From: Lichenicola sp965198575
GTDB lineage: Bacteria > Pseudomonadota > Alphaproteobacteria > Acetobacterales > Acetobacteraceae
Direction: 5' to 3'
NCBI RefSeq assembly: GCF_965198575.1
Contig: NZ_OZ240671.1
Span: 3,658,001-3,722,000 of the forward strand
Length of the DNA: 64,000 nt
The notes below the pieces were generated by a model that was not told the DNA's origin, ran no database searches, and saw nothing but the letters and a program-made list of their open reading frames with translations. Position 1 is the stretch's first letter; each line of letters begins with the position of its first letter. Position numbers and translations under genes: made by a program. This document shows positions 1 to 8,938 of the stretch, in pieces.

Positions 1-638
1 CGCATGTACTGTCCGGCAACGTATTCGCCGCGCCTCAGCTTCTCCCAGAACAGCTTGTAGTCGGGCGAGTCACGTTCCGCTTTCTCGAGGCATGCGCTGT
101 GATGCTTGCCTTTGAGCTCGGCGAGCGTGTAGCCGATGATATCGAGGAACTTCCGGTTCGCCGTCAGGATGGTCCCGTTCATGTCGAACTCGATCACCGC
201 CTGCGAAGCGTTGATGGCGTTCGACACCCCCAGCATCTCGACGTATTTGAGCTTCTCGGCGGTCACGTCGCTGGCGAGCTTCACGATCTTCACGGGCTTG
301 CCGGTGGCGTCGAGCACCGGGTTGTAGGATGCCTGGATCCAGACCTCCTTTCCGGTCTTGTCAATGCGCTTGAACTGCGCCAGCTGAGACACGCCGGTCC
401 TGAGCATCTCCCAGAACCGCTTGTAGTCGTCGCTCCGGCGGTCCGCTTCCTTGACGAAGATGCCGTGGTGGCGGCCCTTGACCTCCGCAAGGGTGTATCC
501 GAGCAGCTTGAGGAAGTTGGCGTTTGCAGCCAGCACCATTCCGTTCATGTCGAACTCGATGATCGCCTGTCCGCGGTCGAATGCCGCAATCGTGGCTGCG
601 TCGTCGCGCACCTTGTTAATCTCAGTCCTGCCGAACAC
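1..638 (-). CDS. PAS-PAS sensor, likely N-terminus of a BdlA/Aer-like chemoreceptor (partial)
   Basis: Only the first 212 or so residues are in the window; the gene runs off the left edge. Translation starts at a GTG at 638 preceded by an AGGGAGAGG ribosome site. Two consecutive PAS domains (about residues 20-128 and 140 onward) share the same pattern: IIEFDMNG, then a GYTLAE(V/L)KG(R/K)HH block, then an FWE(M/K)LR segment. This duplicated soluble PAS form is typical of proteins such as BdlA that continue into a methyl-accepting signalling domain. That C-terminal domain is not visible, so a kinase or diguanylate cyclase output cannot be excluded. No membrane segment is seen in the visible part, so the sensor region is probably cytoplasmic. 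The PAS fold could bind flavin or haem, but the sequence does not decide which. Confidence 0.75.
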   Translation of the reverse strand, partial: MFGRTEINKVRDDAATIAAFDRGQAIIEFDMNGMVLAANANFLKLLGYTLAEVKGRHHGIFVKEADRRSDDYKRFWEMLRTGVSQLAQFKRIDKTGKEVWIQASYNPVLDATGKPVKIVKLASDVTAEKLKYVEMLGVSNAINASQAVIEFDMNGTILTANRKFLDIIGYTLAELKGKHHSACLEKAERDSPDYKLFWEKLRRGEYVAGQYM

Positions 639-702
639 GAGCCTCTCCCTGGACAGGCACGCTACGTGCCGAACGCCTGGAGGAAGAGTGCCGCATCGAC
701 GG

Positions 703-2253
703 TTAAGGACGTGCTAACGGCGCCGCCCCGATGTCGGCCTCCGGACGCTGCCGCACCCGCGCGTACAGGGCTTCGAGCGCCAGTGCGCCGGCGATCGAGA
801 ACGGCATGATCAGCATCAGGTTGTAGCGCACCTGGTTCACAGCGACCGCGGCGTTGAAGGCGAGCATGAACCATGCCGGCAGCGACAGCAGCAGGAAGGG
901 CCGCGGCCAGCCATCACGCCGGCGACCAGCCCTGGGTAGCGCACGCACGGTGCAGCCCAGGCAGATCGGCGCCAGCAGCAACCCCCAATAATGGTCGACA
1001 TACAGGCCACGCAGCGCCAGCGACAGCGTCACCATCACGTGCCAGCCGATTTGCCTGAGCGGGTCCTGCAGCAGGTAGTGGTGCACCAGGAACGACATGT
1101 GGTGCGCGTAGCCGCCGGCCTGGCGCAGCGTGGAGGCCAGCATGCCGCGGATGCCGATCGCATAGAAACTGTCGGGGTGGTCGTCCCAGCCGAAGCGGTC
1201 GCAGGCATGCGGGCCGGCGATCGCACGCCCGAGCGCATTGCCGTCCGGCAGCCAGCACACGTAGCTCATGCCGTATTCGCGGCCCGTCATGCTGTCGAAG
1301 CTGAGCCGCTGCACGAGCGTGTGCGACGCATAGCCGAAGGTGAGGGCAGGGCGACCCAGCACCAGCCCATTGCGGACGATCCAGGGCAGCACGACCACCA
1401 GGGCCGCCGCCACGAAGGCTGCCAGCATCCGGCTCCGCTGCCGGATCGACGGCGATCCCCCGCCTCCGGCCAGCACCCAGGCGAGGCCGACCGCGACCGC
1501 CATGTAGGCCAGCCACGCGAAACCCGGCCTGGTCAAAACGCCGAGCCCGAGTGCCACCCCGGCACCCGCCATCCAGGCAGCGTCGGCCGGGGCGGCACTC
1601 ATCCGGGTGACCGAGCCATTACGCCGGCACGCCACCAGAAAGCCCTTGAGGGCCAGCGTGTTGGCGGCGGTGAACAGCAGCAGGCTGATCGACTCCGTCA
1701 TCAGGTAGTCGACCGACAGCAGCAGCAGCGGCGCGGTGAGCAGCGCCAGGCCGAGTGCCAGCCAGCCGGTGCGGATGCGTCCGGTGCAGGCCCAGCCCGA
1801 CCACCAGATCATCCAGAACGTGGCCGCCATCATCAGCAGCTGCAGCGATCGCATCGGGCCGGCGCCACGACCGCAGGTGCCCTGTCCGCGGGTCGCCACC
1901 AGGCAGTCGAGGTTGTGCCGGAACCCGGGATCCACCGTGGCGACGGCTGCCAGGAGGGCGGGATAGAGCGGGGTGAAACGCATGCCGGGCGGCCGGATGG
2001 TGTCGGCGTCACCGCCGGCGAAGCGGTAGCCGTCGGTGAAGCGGCCGTGATGCACCAGGTCGTAGGCGATGCCGAGATAGAAGCCCTGGTCGTAGCTGCT
2101 CAGGGGCTCTACCCGGGTGCGGGTCCAGAGCGCACCCAGCACGACCAGGATGATCGCCGCCGCCAGCAGGTGCGGGCGCGCGCGTGCGCGTCTCCAAGAC
2201 CGCGGCTGTGCTGGAAGCCGGGCCGGCTCCGTGAGAGACTGACGTGTCTGCAT
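703..2253 (-). CDS. Polytopic membrane glycosyltransferase-like protein (GT39/ArnT-type fold)
   Basis: A 516-residue protein with a basic N-terminus, a first membrane helix near residues 30-45 and roughly ten further hydrophobic segments. After the first helix comes a loop with SYDQGFYLGIAYDLVHHG, which resembles the first periplasmic loop of PMT/ArnT-type (GT-C) glycosyltransferases, where an acidic residue acts in polyprenyl-phosphate-sugar transfer. Substrate and acceptor cannot be read from sequence. The start is the ATG at 2253, since upstream residues in the same frame are arginine/proline-rich shadow sequence. It is divergent from the Smr gene with about 80 bp between them. Other dolichyl-phosphate-mannose-mannosyltransferase-like or oligosaccharide-modifying proteins are possible identities. 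Family assignment is moderate; membrane location is clear. Confidence 0.65.
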   Translation of the reverse strand: MQTRQSLTEPARLPAQPRSWRRARARPHLLAAAIILVVLGALWTRTRVEPLSSYDQGFYLGIAYDLVHHGRFTDGYRFAGGDADTIRPPGMRFTPLYPALLAAVATVDPGFRHNLDCLVATRGQGTCGRGAGPMRSLQLLMMAATFWMIWWSGWACTGRIRTGWLALGLALLTAPLLLLSVDYLMTESISLLLFTAANTLALKGFLVACRRNGSVTRMSAAPADAAWMAGAGVALGLGVLTRPGFAWLAYMAVAVGLAWVLAGGGGSPSIRQRSRMLAAFVAAALVVVLPWIVRNGLVLGRPALTFGYASHTLVQRLSFDSMTGREYGMSYVCWLPDGNALGRAIAGPHACDRFGWDDHPDSFYAIGIRGMLASTLRQAGGYAHHMSFLVHHYLLQDPLRQIGWHVMVTLSLALRGLYVDHYWGLLLAPICLGCTVRALPRAGRRRDGWPRPFLLLSLPAWFMLAFNAAVAVNQVRYNLMLIMPFSIAGALALEALYARVRQRPEADIGAAPLARP

Positions 2254-2331
2254 GATGATCCGAGGATATCCGCTGTCCGGTTCGCTGTCCCGCCGCCCCC
2301 GACCCGACCGAGCCTCTGGAAGCGGGAGCGG

Positions 2332-2922
2332 ATGGCACGCCGGCTGAAGGAAGGCGAGCAGCGCCTGTGGGTGGAGTACGCCCGCGAGGTGCGTCCGTTG
2401 CGTGGCCGCCCGCCGAAGTCGCTGCCCGACCTGCCGCCGCCGGTGCCGCCACCTGCGCCCACCCCACCCATTGCCGCCGGGCCGGTCCTGCCTCCCGCGG
2501 CGACCAGGCCGCCAGGCCGCCCGGTGCCGGCGCCGCGGCGGCCGGTCGAGATCGGCGTGCGGCTGGCCGGCCTCGACGACACCAGCTGGCGTGCGCTGTC
2601 GAGCGGCCGGCTGCGTCCGGAGCGGCGCCTGGACCTGCATGGCGAGCGGGCGCAGACGGCGTTCCAGCTGCTGCATGATTTCCTGCTGCGGGCCCAGTCC
2701 GAGCGGTTGCGTTGCGTCGAGATCATCACCGGCGCCGGCTCCGGCCCGGAGGGCGGCATCCTGCGCCGCGAGCTGCCGCACTGGCTGAACCGGCACGACC
2801 TCCGGCACCTGGTGCTGGCGGCGGTGCATCCGCGCGCCGGCAATGTCGGCTCGGTGCGCGTGCTGCTGCGTCGGCGGCCGATTCCGGCAGCGAAACCTGA
2901 TCACCCGGGCCGGCGGCGATGA
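2332..2922 (+). CDS. Smr-domain protein
   Basis: A 196-residue protein. The N-terminal part (RRLKEGEQRLWVEYAREVRPL) matches the leader of proteobacterial Smr proteins. A proline-rich linker follows at about residues 25-70. The C-terminal Smr domain carries the LDLHG motif (LDLHGERAQTA), an IITGAGSG segment corresponding to the conserved TGxG loop, and a final VRVLLRR strand. Smr domains (MutS2 C-terminal-like) are nucleic-acid-binding or nicking modules, but the cellular role of the stand-alone bacterial form is not settled. The stop overlaps the start of the photolyase gene (ATGA at 2919-2922), so the two are almost certainly translationally coupled. An in-frame start further upstream is possible. 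Confidence 0.85.
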   Translation: MARRLKEGEQRLWVEYAREVRPLRGRPPKSLPDLPPPVPPPAPTPPIAAGPVLPPAATRPPGRPVPAPRRPVEIGVRLAGLDDTSWRALSSGRLRPERRLDLHGERAQTAFQLLHDFLLRAQSERLRCVEIITGAGSGPEGGILRRELPHWLNRHDLRHLVLAAVHPRAGNVGSVRVLLRRRPIPAAKPDHPGRRR

Positions 2923-4469
2923 GCATACCCAGGTCTGCCCTCCGGATCGTGCTGGGCGACCAGCTCTCGGACCCTCTGTCGGCGCTGGACGGCCTCGATC
3001 CGGCGCGCGATGTCGTGCTGATGGCGGAGGTGCGCGACGAGTGCACCTATGTCCGCCACCACAAGAAGAAGCTGGTGCTGGTGCTGTCCGGGATGCGGCA
3101 CTTCGCCGAGCGGCTGCGGGCGCGCGGCGTGCGGGTCGAGTACGTGACGCTCGAGGATCCGGACAACACCCACAGCCTGCGCGGCGAGATGCTGCGTGCG
3201 GTCGAGCGTCATGCGCCGGAAAGGGTGATCGCGACGGCACCGGGCGAGTGGCGGCTGTCGCAGGACATGGCGGGCTGGCAGGAGCTGTCCGGGGTTCCGA
3301 CCGAGATCCTCGACGATACCAGGTTCCTGTGCGGCTCGAGGCAGTTCCGGCACTGGGCGGCGGGGCGGAAGAGCCTGCGCATGGAGTTCTTCTACCGCGA
3401 GATGCGACGCGGCCACGGCGTCCTGATGGAGGAAGATCAACCCGCCGGCGGACGCTGGAATTTCGACAAGGAGAACCGCAAGGCGATGCCGCGTGGCGTG
3501 GTGCCGCCGATCGCCCCGTCATTCCCGCCGGATGCCACCACGCTCGCGGTGATCGACATGGTGGAGCGACTGTTCGGCGATCATTTCGGCAACATCGAGG
3601 ACTTCTCGCTGCCGGTGACCGCGGAACAGGCAGCGCTGGCACTCGATCATTTCGTGACCGAGCGGCTGGTCGGGTTCGGTGACTGGCAGGATTTCATGCG
3701 CACCGGCGATCCGGTGCTGTTCCACGCGCTGATCTCGACGTCGCTCAATCTCGGCCTGCTCGATCCGCTGGTCGTGTGCCGCGCGGCGGAAACCGCCTGG
3801 CGGGAAGGCCTGGCGCCGCTGAATGCGGTCGAGGGATTCATCCGCCAGGTGCTGGGATGGCGCGAATATGTGCGCGGCATCTACTGGTTGAACATGCCGG
3901 AGTATGGCGGCCGCAATGCGCTTGGCGCGACCCGCCGGCTGCCGGATTTCTACTGGACCGGCGAGACCCGGATGAACTGCATGGCGCAGGTTGTTCGCGA
4001 CACGCACGACAACGCATATGCGCATCACATCCAGCGCCTTATGGTGACGGGCAACTTCGCATTGCTGGCCGGGCTCGATCCGGACCAGGTCGATGAGTGG
4101 TACCTGATCGTCTATGCCGACGCGTACCAGTGGGTCGAGATGCCCAATGTGCGCGGCATGGCATTGTTTGCCGATGGCGGCATCATGGGATCGAAGCCGT
4201 ACGCCGCGTCCGGCGCCTACATCAACCGGATGAGCGATTATTGCGGACGTTGCGCGTACGACCCGAAGCTGTCGGTCGGTCCGGGTGCCTGTCCGTTCAA
4301 CGCGCTGTACTGGGATTTCATGTCCCGCCATGCGCAGAAGCTCGAGGGAAACACGCGCATGGCAATGCCGCTGCGCACGCTCGAGCGCATGGCCCCGGAA
4401 AAGCGCACGTCGCTCCAGACCCAGGCGGGCGATTTCCTGGCGGCGATGGATCGTGGCGATCAGGTCTGA
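2919..4469 (+). CDS. FeS-type bacterial cryptochrome/photolyase (PhrB/CryB-like)
   Basis: A 516-residue protein. It opens with IVLGDQLSD, the start of the photolyase-related family, with the antenna domain in the first 150 residues and the FAD-binding helical domain after residue 200. Four cysteines at 354, 442, 445 and 458 (MNC, YCGRC, GAC) have the same spacing as the [4Fe-4S] ligands of Agrobacterium PhrB. That protein is a (6-4) photolyase in the FeS-BCP group, which binds FAD and a lumazine antenna chromophore. The likely role is light-driven repair of UV (6-4) photoproducts; a light-signalling role like Rhodobacter CryB is the alternative. It overlaps the Smr gene by 4 bp. Confidence 0.9.
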   Translation: MSIPRSALRIVLGDQLSDPLSALDGLDPARDVVLMAEVRDECTYVRHHKKKLVLVLSGMRHFAERLRARGVRVEYVTLEDPDNTHSLRGEMLRAVERHAPERVIATAPGEWRLSQDMAGWQELSGVPTEILDDTRFLCGSRQFRHWAAGRKSLRMEFFYREMRRGHGVLMEEDQPAGGRWNFDKENRKAMPRGVVPPIAPSFPPDATTLAVIDMVERLFGDHFGNIEDFSLPVTAEQAALALDHFVTERLVGFGDWQDFMRTGDPVLFHALISTSLNLGLLDPLVVCRAAETAWREGLAPLNAVEGFIRQVLGWREYVRGIYWLNMPEYGGRNALGATRRLPDFYWTGETRMNCMAQVVRDTHDNAYAHHIQRLMVTGNFALLAGLDPDQVDEWYLIVYADAYQWVEMPNVRGMALFADGGIMGSKPYAASGAYINRMSDYCGRCAYDPKLSVGPGACPFNALYWDFMSRHAQKLEGNTRMAMPLRTLERMAPEKRTSLQTQAGDFLAAMDRGDQV

Positions 4470-4623
4470 GCCGTGGCGATCGCCCGCGGATCGAGCGCAA
4501 TTCGAGCTGGTTGAGCACCATGTCGCATGCGGCTTGCCGCCGGTCGCGGGGACTCTCCGTGCACGGGATGACTGGCTCGTCTGCAGGCACCCACCGTGTC
4601 CGCGTGCCTGGTCGCGGCGACGG

Positions 4624-5777
4624 TCAGGCCGGGCGCCATTCCTTGCGGGCGGCCAGCCAGCGTCGGAGGGTCAACTGCGCGGTCTCGTCGGCGCCGATCC
4701 GGGCGAGCGCCTGGACGCACGCCGGCGCCGAAACCGGGTCGACTGTGCGGTGCGTGCGGCACTCACCAGCCCGAGATCTCCCACCGCCGACTGGCAGGCG
4801 CTGCGCCAGCGCGCGACCAGCGAGGGCGGCGCCAGCAAAGGCAGCACCAGTGCCACATCGAGCCGGGCGGCTGCGGCCGTCGCACGCCAGGCGGCAAACA
4901 GCGGCCCGGCCGGCGCATGACCGGTCTGCTGGCCGAACAGCTCGGCGAATGTCGGGACGGCCGGGATTGCCGGGTCGCGCGCCTCGATGTCGTCGTCACT
5001 GCCGCCGAGCGAGAATAGCGGCACGAAGCCGACATCGGTCAGCTGCCGGAGCCGCTGCGGCACGTCGTGGCCGGTCAGGAACACCGCATCGACGTGGCCG
5101 GCGCGCAACGCAGACGCTGCGTCCTGCGGCTCGGACAGCCCGAAGGTCGGCAGCGGCACGGCGGACAGCATCGACAGGCCGAGCAGGGCGGGCAGTTCCG
5201 GGCCGGTGGCGGTCGAGGCGGCGATGGCGATGCGGCGACCGGCCAACGGGTCGCCGCCCGGGAAGCGCCCGACCAGCACGCCCGAGCACAGGCCGGCGAG
5301 GGCAGGGACCCAGCGGCCGGCGTCGAAATGCACGCGTGGATCGCCGGCCAGCCAGGCGATCGCGGCCGCCCCGGGGACCAGCATCGCGGTCGAACCGTCA
5401 GGGGTGGTGAGCGCCTCGAAGGCGTTGGCGCCGGTCACGCCATCTCGCCCGCCGGTGGCCGATACCGCGATCGTCGAGCCGGTCTGCAACGCGTCGCCGA
5501 GCCGGGGCGCCAGCAGGCGGGCCCATAGCCCCGGACCGGCATCGGCGGGTCCGGCGACCAGCAGAGTCGGGTTGTGCAGGCTGGCGGGAGCCGGATCCAG
5601 CCCACCCCCACCCGCACCGAGTTGCGCCGGATCAGCGCTCGCCCCGCTACCCTTTACGGCCCCGGCTGTCACGCCCACGCGGGCACCCGCGGGTCCGGTC
5701 GGGACCAGCGCCGCAAGGGCCGCCGCAGGTGCGGCCAGAAGCAGAGACCGGCGGGGAAGCCGGCTGTCGGCAGTCAC
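4624..5777 (-). pseudogene. TctC/Bug-like periplasmic binding protein, apparent 3' frameshift
   Basis: The uninterrupted frame runs 5777 to 4671 (368 residues). It starts with an export signal (RRSLLLAAPAAALAALVP), then LLVAGPADAGPGLWARLLAPRLGDAL and a later LTTPDGSTAMLV, which fit the two-lobe Bug (tripartite tricarboxylate) receptor family. The last 25 residues of that frame become arginine/serine-rich nonsense. In the next frame the DNA from about 4740 to 4624 encodes a natural-looking tail (DPVSAPACVQALARIG, then LRRWLAARKEWRPA, stop at 4624). A -1/+2 shift near 4735-4760 would restore a normal C-terminus. This may be a genuine recent mutation, a sequencing error or, less likely, a functional alternative end. 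No TctA/TctB membrane genes are adjacent, which is common for orphan Bug proteins. The ligand is unknown. Confidence 0.6.
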
Positions 5778-5899
5778 GGCCAGGCGCTTTTCAAGGGTTG
5801 GAAGCCTTGCAGTTCATGGTGCCGTCATACATGACCCCGCACGATGTCCCAAATACGGCGCGGTGTCGGGCATCGGAGTCGGCGCGCGAGGCCGAGGCG

Positions 5900-6796
5900 T
5901 CAGGGCCAGCGCACCTCGGGCGGCAGGCTCATCAGGATCGCCTCCACGTTGCCGCCGGTTTTCAGACCGAACAGCGTGCCGCGATCGTGGATCAGGTTGA
6001 ACTCGACATAGCGGCCGCGGCGTACGAGCTGGTGCTCGCGTTCCTCCAGGCTCCAGGGCTGGGCCATGCGGTCGCGGACCAGGGCCGGATAGATGCCGAG
6101 GAACGCCTCGCCGACATCGCGGGTGAGGGCGAAGTCGGCCTCGGCGTCGCCTGAGAAGAACCGGTCGTAGAAGATGCCACCCAGGCCGCGCGGCTCGTTG
6201 CGGTGCGGCAGGAAGAAGTAGCGGTCGCACCATTCCTTGAAGCGGGGATAGTACTCCGGATCGTGACGGTCGCAGGCTGCGGCGAAAGCGGCGTGGAAGC
6301 GGACCGCGTCGGCCTGCGCCTGCTGGCTCTCCGGACGCATGGGCGTGATGTCGCCGCCGCCGCCGAACCAGCCCTGGGTGGTGATCAGCATCCGCGTGTT
6401 GAAGTGGGCGGCCGACACCAGCGGGCTCTGCGGGTGCGACACCAGGCTGATGCCCGATGCCCAGAAGCGCGGATCCTGCTCGGCGCCGGGGATCTGGCTG
6501 CGGAACTCCGGGCTGAACTCGCCCTCCACCGTCGAGACGTTGACGCCGACCTTCTCGAACACCCGGCCGCGCATGATCGAGATCACGCCGCCGCCGCCGG
6601 TGCCATCCTCGAGCCGGTTCCAGGAGTGGCGCTCGAAGCGTCCGGGCGGGCGGTCGCCGAGCGGCAGGTCCGGTGCGCGCTCGATCGCCTCGAACGCGTC
6701 GCACAGCCGGTCGCGCAGGCCCTCGAACCAGGCGCGCGCCTGCTGCTTCAGCGCCTCATGCGGCGGTCGGGCGGGAAGGGCATCCATGCTGCTCAT
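5900..6796 (-). CDS. hemF: Oxygen-dependent coproporphyrinogen III oxidase
   Basis: A 298-residue protein of normal HemF length. It catalyses the two oxidative decarboxylations of coproporphyrinogen III to protoporphyrinogen IX in haem synthesis, in the cytoplasm, using O2. Conserved family blocks are all present: GGGGVISIMRGRVFEKVGVN, then HPQSPLVSAAHFNTRM, WFGGGGDITPM, FKEWCDRYFFLPHRNEPRG, the YVEFNLIHDRGTLFGL block and the terminal EAILMSLPP. The start is taken as the ATG at 6796 (MSSMDAL); the ATG at 6787 is an alternative. It is divergent from the cytochrome b gene with about 130 bp between, which places haem supply beside a haem-protein complex. Confidence 0.97.
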   Translation of the reverse strand: MSSMDALPARPPHEALKQQARAWFEGLRDRLCDAFEAIERAPDLPLGDRPPGRFERHSWNRLEDGTGGGGVISIMRGRVFEKVGVNVSTVEGEFSPEFRSQIPGAEQDPRFWASGISLVSHPQSPLVSAAHFNTRMLITTQGWFGGGGDITPMRPESQQAQADAVRFHAAFAAACDRHDPEYYPRFKEWCDRYFFLPHRNEPRGLGGIFYDRFFSGDAEADFALTRDVGEAFLGIYPALVRDRMAQPWSLEEREHQLVRRGRYVEFNLIHDRGTLFGLKTGGNVEAILMSLPPEVRWP

Positions 6797-6926
6797 CGGC
6801 ACACCACTATCCCAGACGTGCGGCGGCTCGGCAACGCGAGCTGCAGGTCTGGTGATTGCCGCGCAGGCCCCGGGGACCCTAACATCCGGCACGTGGCCAC
6901 CGATCTGTCAGTCTGAGGAACCCTGG

Positions 6927-8240
6927 ATGGCCGAGCGGCCGGATGATCATGCCCCGGGGCGTCCGCCCGGCGAGACTGTGGACCTGGGCCCGGACGACGT
7001 GCAGGCCGAGCATCGTCATGGCCGCGACCTGGTCTCGCCGCTGCCGGCGACGTCTCATCCTGCCGCCCGCTGGTTCGATGCGAGGCTGCCGCTGATCTCG
7101 GGATTCCGGCGCGAATATGTCGCCTACCCGATGCCGCGGAACCTCAACTATCTGTGGAATTTCGGCGCCTTCTCGACGGTGGCGCTGGCGGTGCTGCTGC
7201 TCAGCGGGATCTTCCTGGCGATCGAATATACCGGCACCACGGCGGGTGCGTTCGCCAGCGTCGAGGCGATCGAGCGCCAGGTGCCGAGCGGCTGGCTGAT
7301 CCGGTCGCTGCACATGGGCGGCGTCTCGATGTTCTTCGCCGTGCTCTACATCCATACCTGGCGGAGTTTGTATTACGGCTCGTACAAGGCGCCGCGCGAG
7401 CTGCTCTGGCTGACCGGCATGCTGCTGCTGGCGATGGTGATGGCAGCCGCGTTCGCCGGCTACGTGCTGCCCTGGGGACAGATGTCGTACTGGGGCCTGG
7501 TGGTGGCGACCAACGCGCTCTCCGCCGTGCCGGTCATCGGCCACACGCTCGCGTCCTGGCTGCAGGGCGGTCCCACCCTCGGTGACGCGACGCTGCACCG
7601 GATCTATGTGCTGCATTTCGTGATGGCGTTCGCGGTGGTCGCCGTGGTGGTGCTGCATGTCGTGGCACTGCACGTGACCGGCTCGAACAACCCGACCGGC
7701 GTCGAAGTGAAGGGTCCGCGCGACACCATCCCGTTCCATCCGTACTACACCTCCAAGGACGGGCTCGGGTTGGCGATATTCATCATGGCGTTCGCGGTGC
7801 TGATCTTCTTCCTGCCGAACCTGCTGACGCTGCCTGACAACTATATCGAGGCCAACCCGCTCTCGACGCCCTCCGACATCTCGCCCGAATGGTACTTCGC
7901 GCCGTTCTACGCGATCCTGCGCGCGGTGCCGTCCAAGCTCGGCGGCCTGGTGCTGGCGGTCGGCAGCCTGGTGGTCCTGTCGGCGGTGCCGTGGCTCGAT
8001 CCGTCGCCGGTGCGCAGTGCCCGCTACCGCCCGATCTATCGGCGGGCCTTGCTGCTGCTGCTGGTGGCGTTCGTGGCGCTGGGCATGGCCGGGCTGCGCC
8101 GTCCGGAAGGTGTCTGGCTGGTGATCAGCCGCGTCGCCAGCGCCTACTGGTTCCTGTATTTCCTGGTGCTGCTGCCGCTGTTGCCACGCCTCGAACGGCC
8201 GCTCGCACTCCCCGACGCCATCGCCGACGGTGCCCATTGA
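6927..8240 (+). CDS. petB: Cytochrome b subunit of the bc1 complex
   Basis: A 437-residue membrane protein with eight or so hydrophobic segments. The N-terminal part has YPMPRNLNYLWNFG and the Qo/haem region GYVLPWGQMSYWG. Histidine pairs on the second and fourth helices (SLHMGGVSMFF...YIHTW and RIYVLHFVMAF...VLHVVALH) are the b-type haem ligands. PEWYFAPFYAILR is the PEWY signature of the quinol oxidation site. It transfers electrons from quinol across the inner membrane. The start at 6927 follows a GAGGA ribosome site. Its stop overlaps the start of petC by one base. The usual upstream Rieske gene (petA) is absent here; the neighbour is the divergent hemF. Confidence 0.97.
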   Translation: MAERPDDHAPGRPPGETVDLGPDDVQAEHRHGRDLVSPLPATSHPAARWFDARLPLISGFRREYVAYPMPRNLNYLWNFGAFSTVALAVLLLSGIFLAIEYTGTTAGAFASVEAIERQVPSGWLIRSLHMGGVSMFFAVLYIHTWRSLYYGSYKAPRELLWLTGMLLLAMVMAAAFAGYVLPWGQMSYWGLVVATNALSAVPVIGHTLASWLQGGPTLGDATLHRIYVLHFVMAFAVVAVVVLHVVALHVTGSNNPTGVEVKGPRDTIPFHPYYTSKDGLGLAIFIMAFAVLIFFLPNLLTLPDNYIEANPLSTPSDISPEWYFAPFYAILRAVPSKLGGLVLAVGSLVVLSAVPWLDPSPVRSARYRPIYRRALLLLLVAFVALGMAGLRRPEGVWLVISRVASAYWFLYFLVLLPLLPRLERPLALPDAIADGAH

Positions 8241-8938
8241 TGCGGCGTCTGATCGCGGCCGCCGTGGTCGTGTCGGGCGCGGTGCCGGCGCTGTCGAGCG
8301 CGGCGGATTTCGCCAGCGTGCAGCGTGGCTACGCGGTCTATGCCCAGGTCTGCAGCGCCTGCCATTCGCTGAAGCAGGTCACCTACGCCGATCTCGGTGA
8401 TCTCGGTCTGACCTCGGCGCAGCTGAAGGCACTGGCCACCGGCGCCACGGTGACCGACGGGACCGACGCAAACGGCCAGCCGATCCACCGCGCCGGCCGT
8501 CCCGACGACCACCTGCCGTCGCCATTCCCGAACGAGGCCGCAGCGCGGGTCGCCAATAACGGCGCCCTGCCGCCCGACATGTCCCGGCTGGCGCTCACCC
8601 TGGACGGTCACCAGCGTTATATCGAGCGCCTGCTCACCAGCTACCAGAAGGCTCCGGCCGGGTTCGAGGTGCCGCCGGGCAGCTACTACAACACGGCCGC
8701 ACCCGGCCGGCTGATCGCGATGCCGCCGCCGCTGCATGACGGCCAGGTCGCCTTCACCGACAACACCCGGCCCAACACGGGGCAGATGGCGCATGACGTG
8801 GCGGCGTTTCTCGGCTGGGTGGCGCATCCCCATCTCGAGCAGCGACGTCGGGTCGGCGTCAGTGTCGTGCTGTATGTGGCGCTGCTGACCCTGCTGCTGT
8901 TCTTCCTCAAGCGTCGGATCTGGACCCATGTCGATTGA
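8240..8938 (+). CDS. petC: Cytochrome c1 subunit of the bc1 complex
   Basis: A 232-residue protein with a Sec signal at residues 1-22. The haem attachment motif CSACH lies in VYAQVCSACHSLKQV and the methionine axial ligand in PGRLIAMPPPL. The C-terminal membrane anchor is VLYVALLTLLLFFLKRRIW. It receives electrons from the Rieske protein and passes them to soluble cytochrome c in the periplasm. It is slightly shorter than many c1 proteins but has all key elements. It is coupled to petB (TGATG overlap), and its last 11 bp overlap the start of mtnP. Confidence 0.96.
   Translation: MRRLIAAAVVVSGAVPALSSAADFASVQRGYAVYAQVCSACHSLKQVTYADLGDLGLTSAQLKALATGATVTDGTDANGQPIHRAGRPDDHLPSPFPNEAAARVANNGALPPDMSRLALTLDGHQRYIERLLTSYQKAPAGFEVPPGSYYNTAAPGRLIAMPPPLHDGQVAFTDNTRPNTGQMAHDVAAFLGWVAHPHLEQRRRVGVSVVLYVALLTLLLFFLKRRIWTHVD

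Noticed and set aside
991..2331. Long plus-strand frame antisense to the membrane glycosyltransferase
   Set aside because: His/Gln/Arg-rich composition typical of a shadow frame; only its 3' part from 2332 is the real Smr gene.
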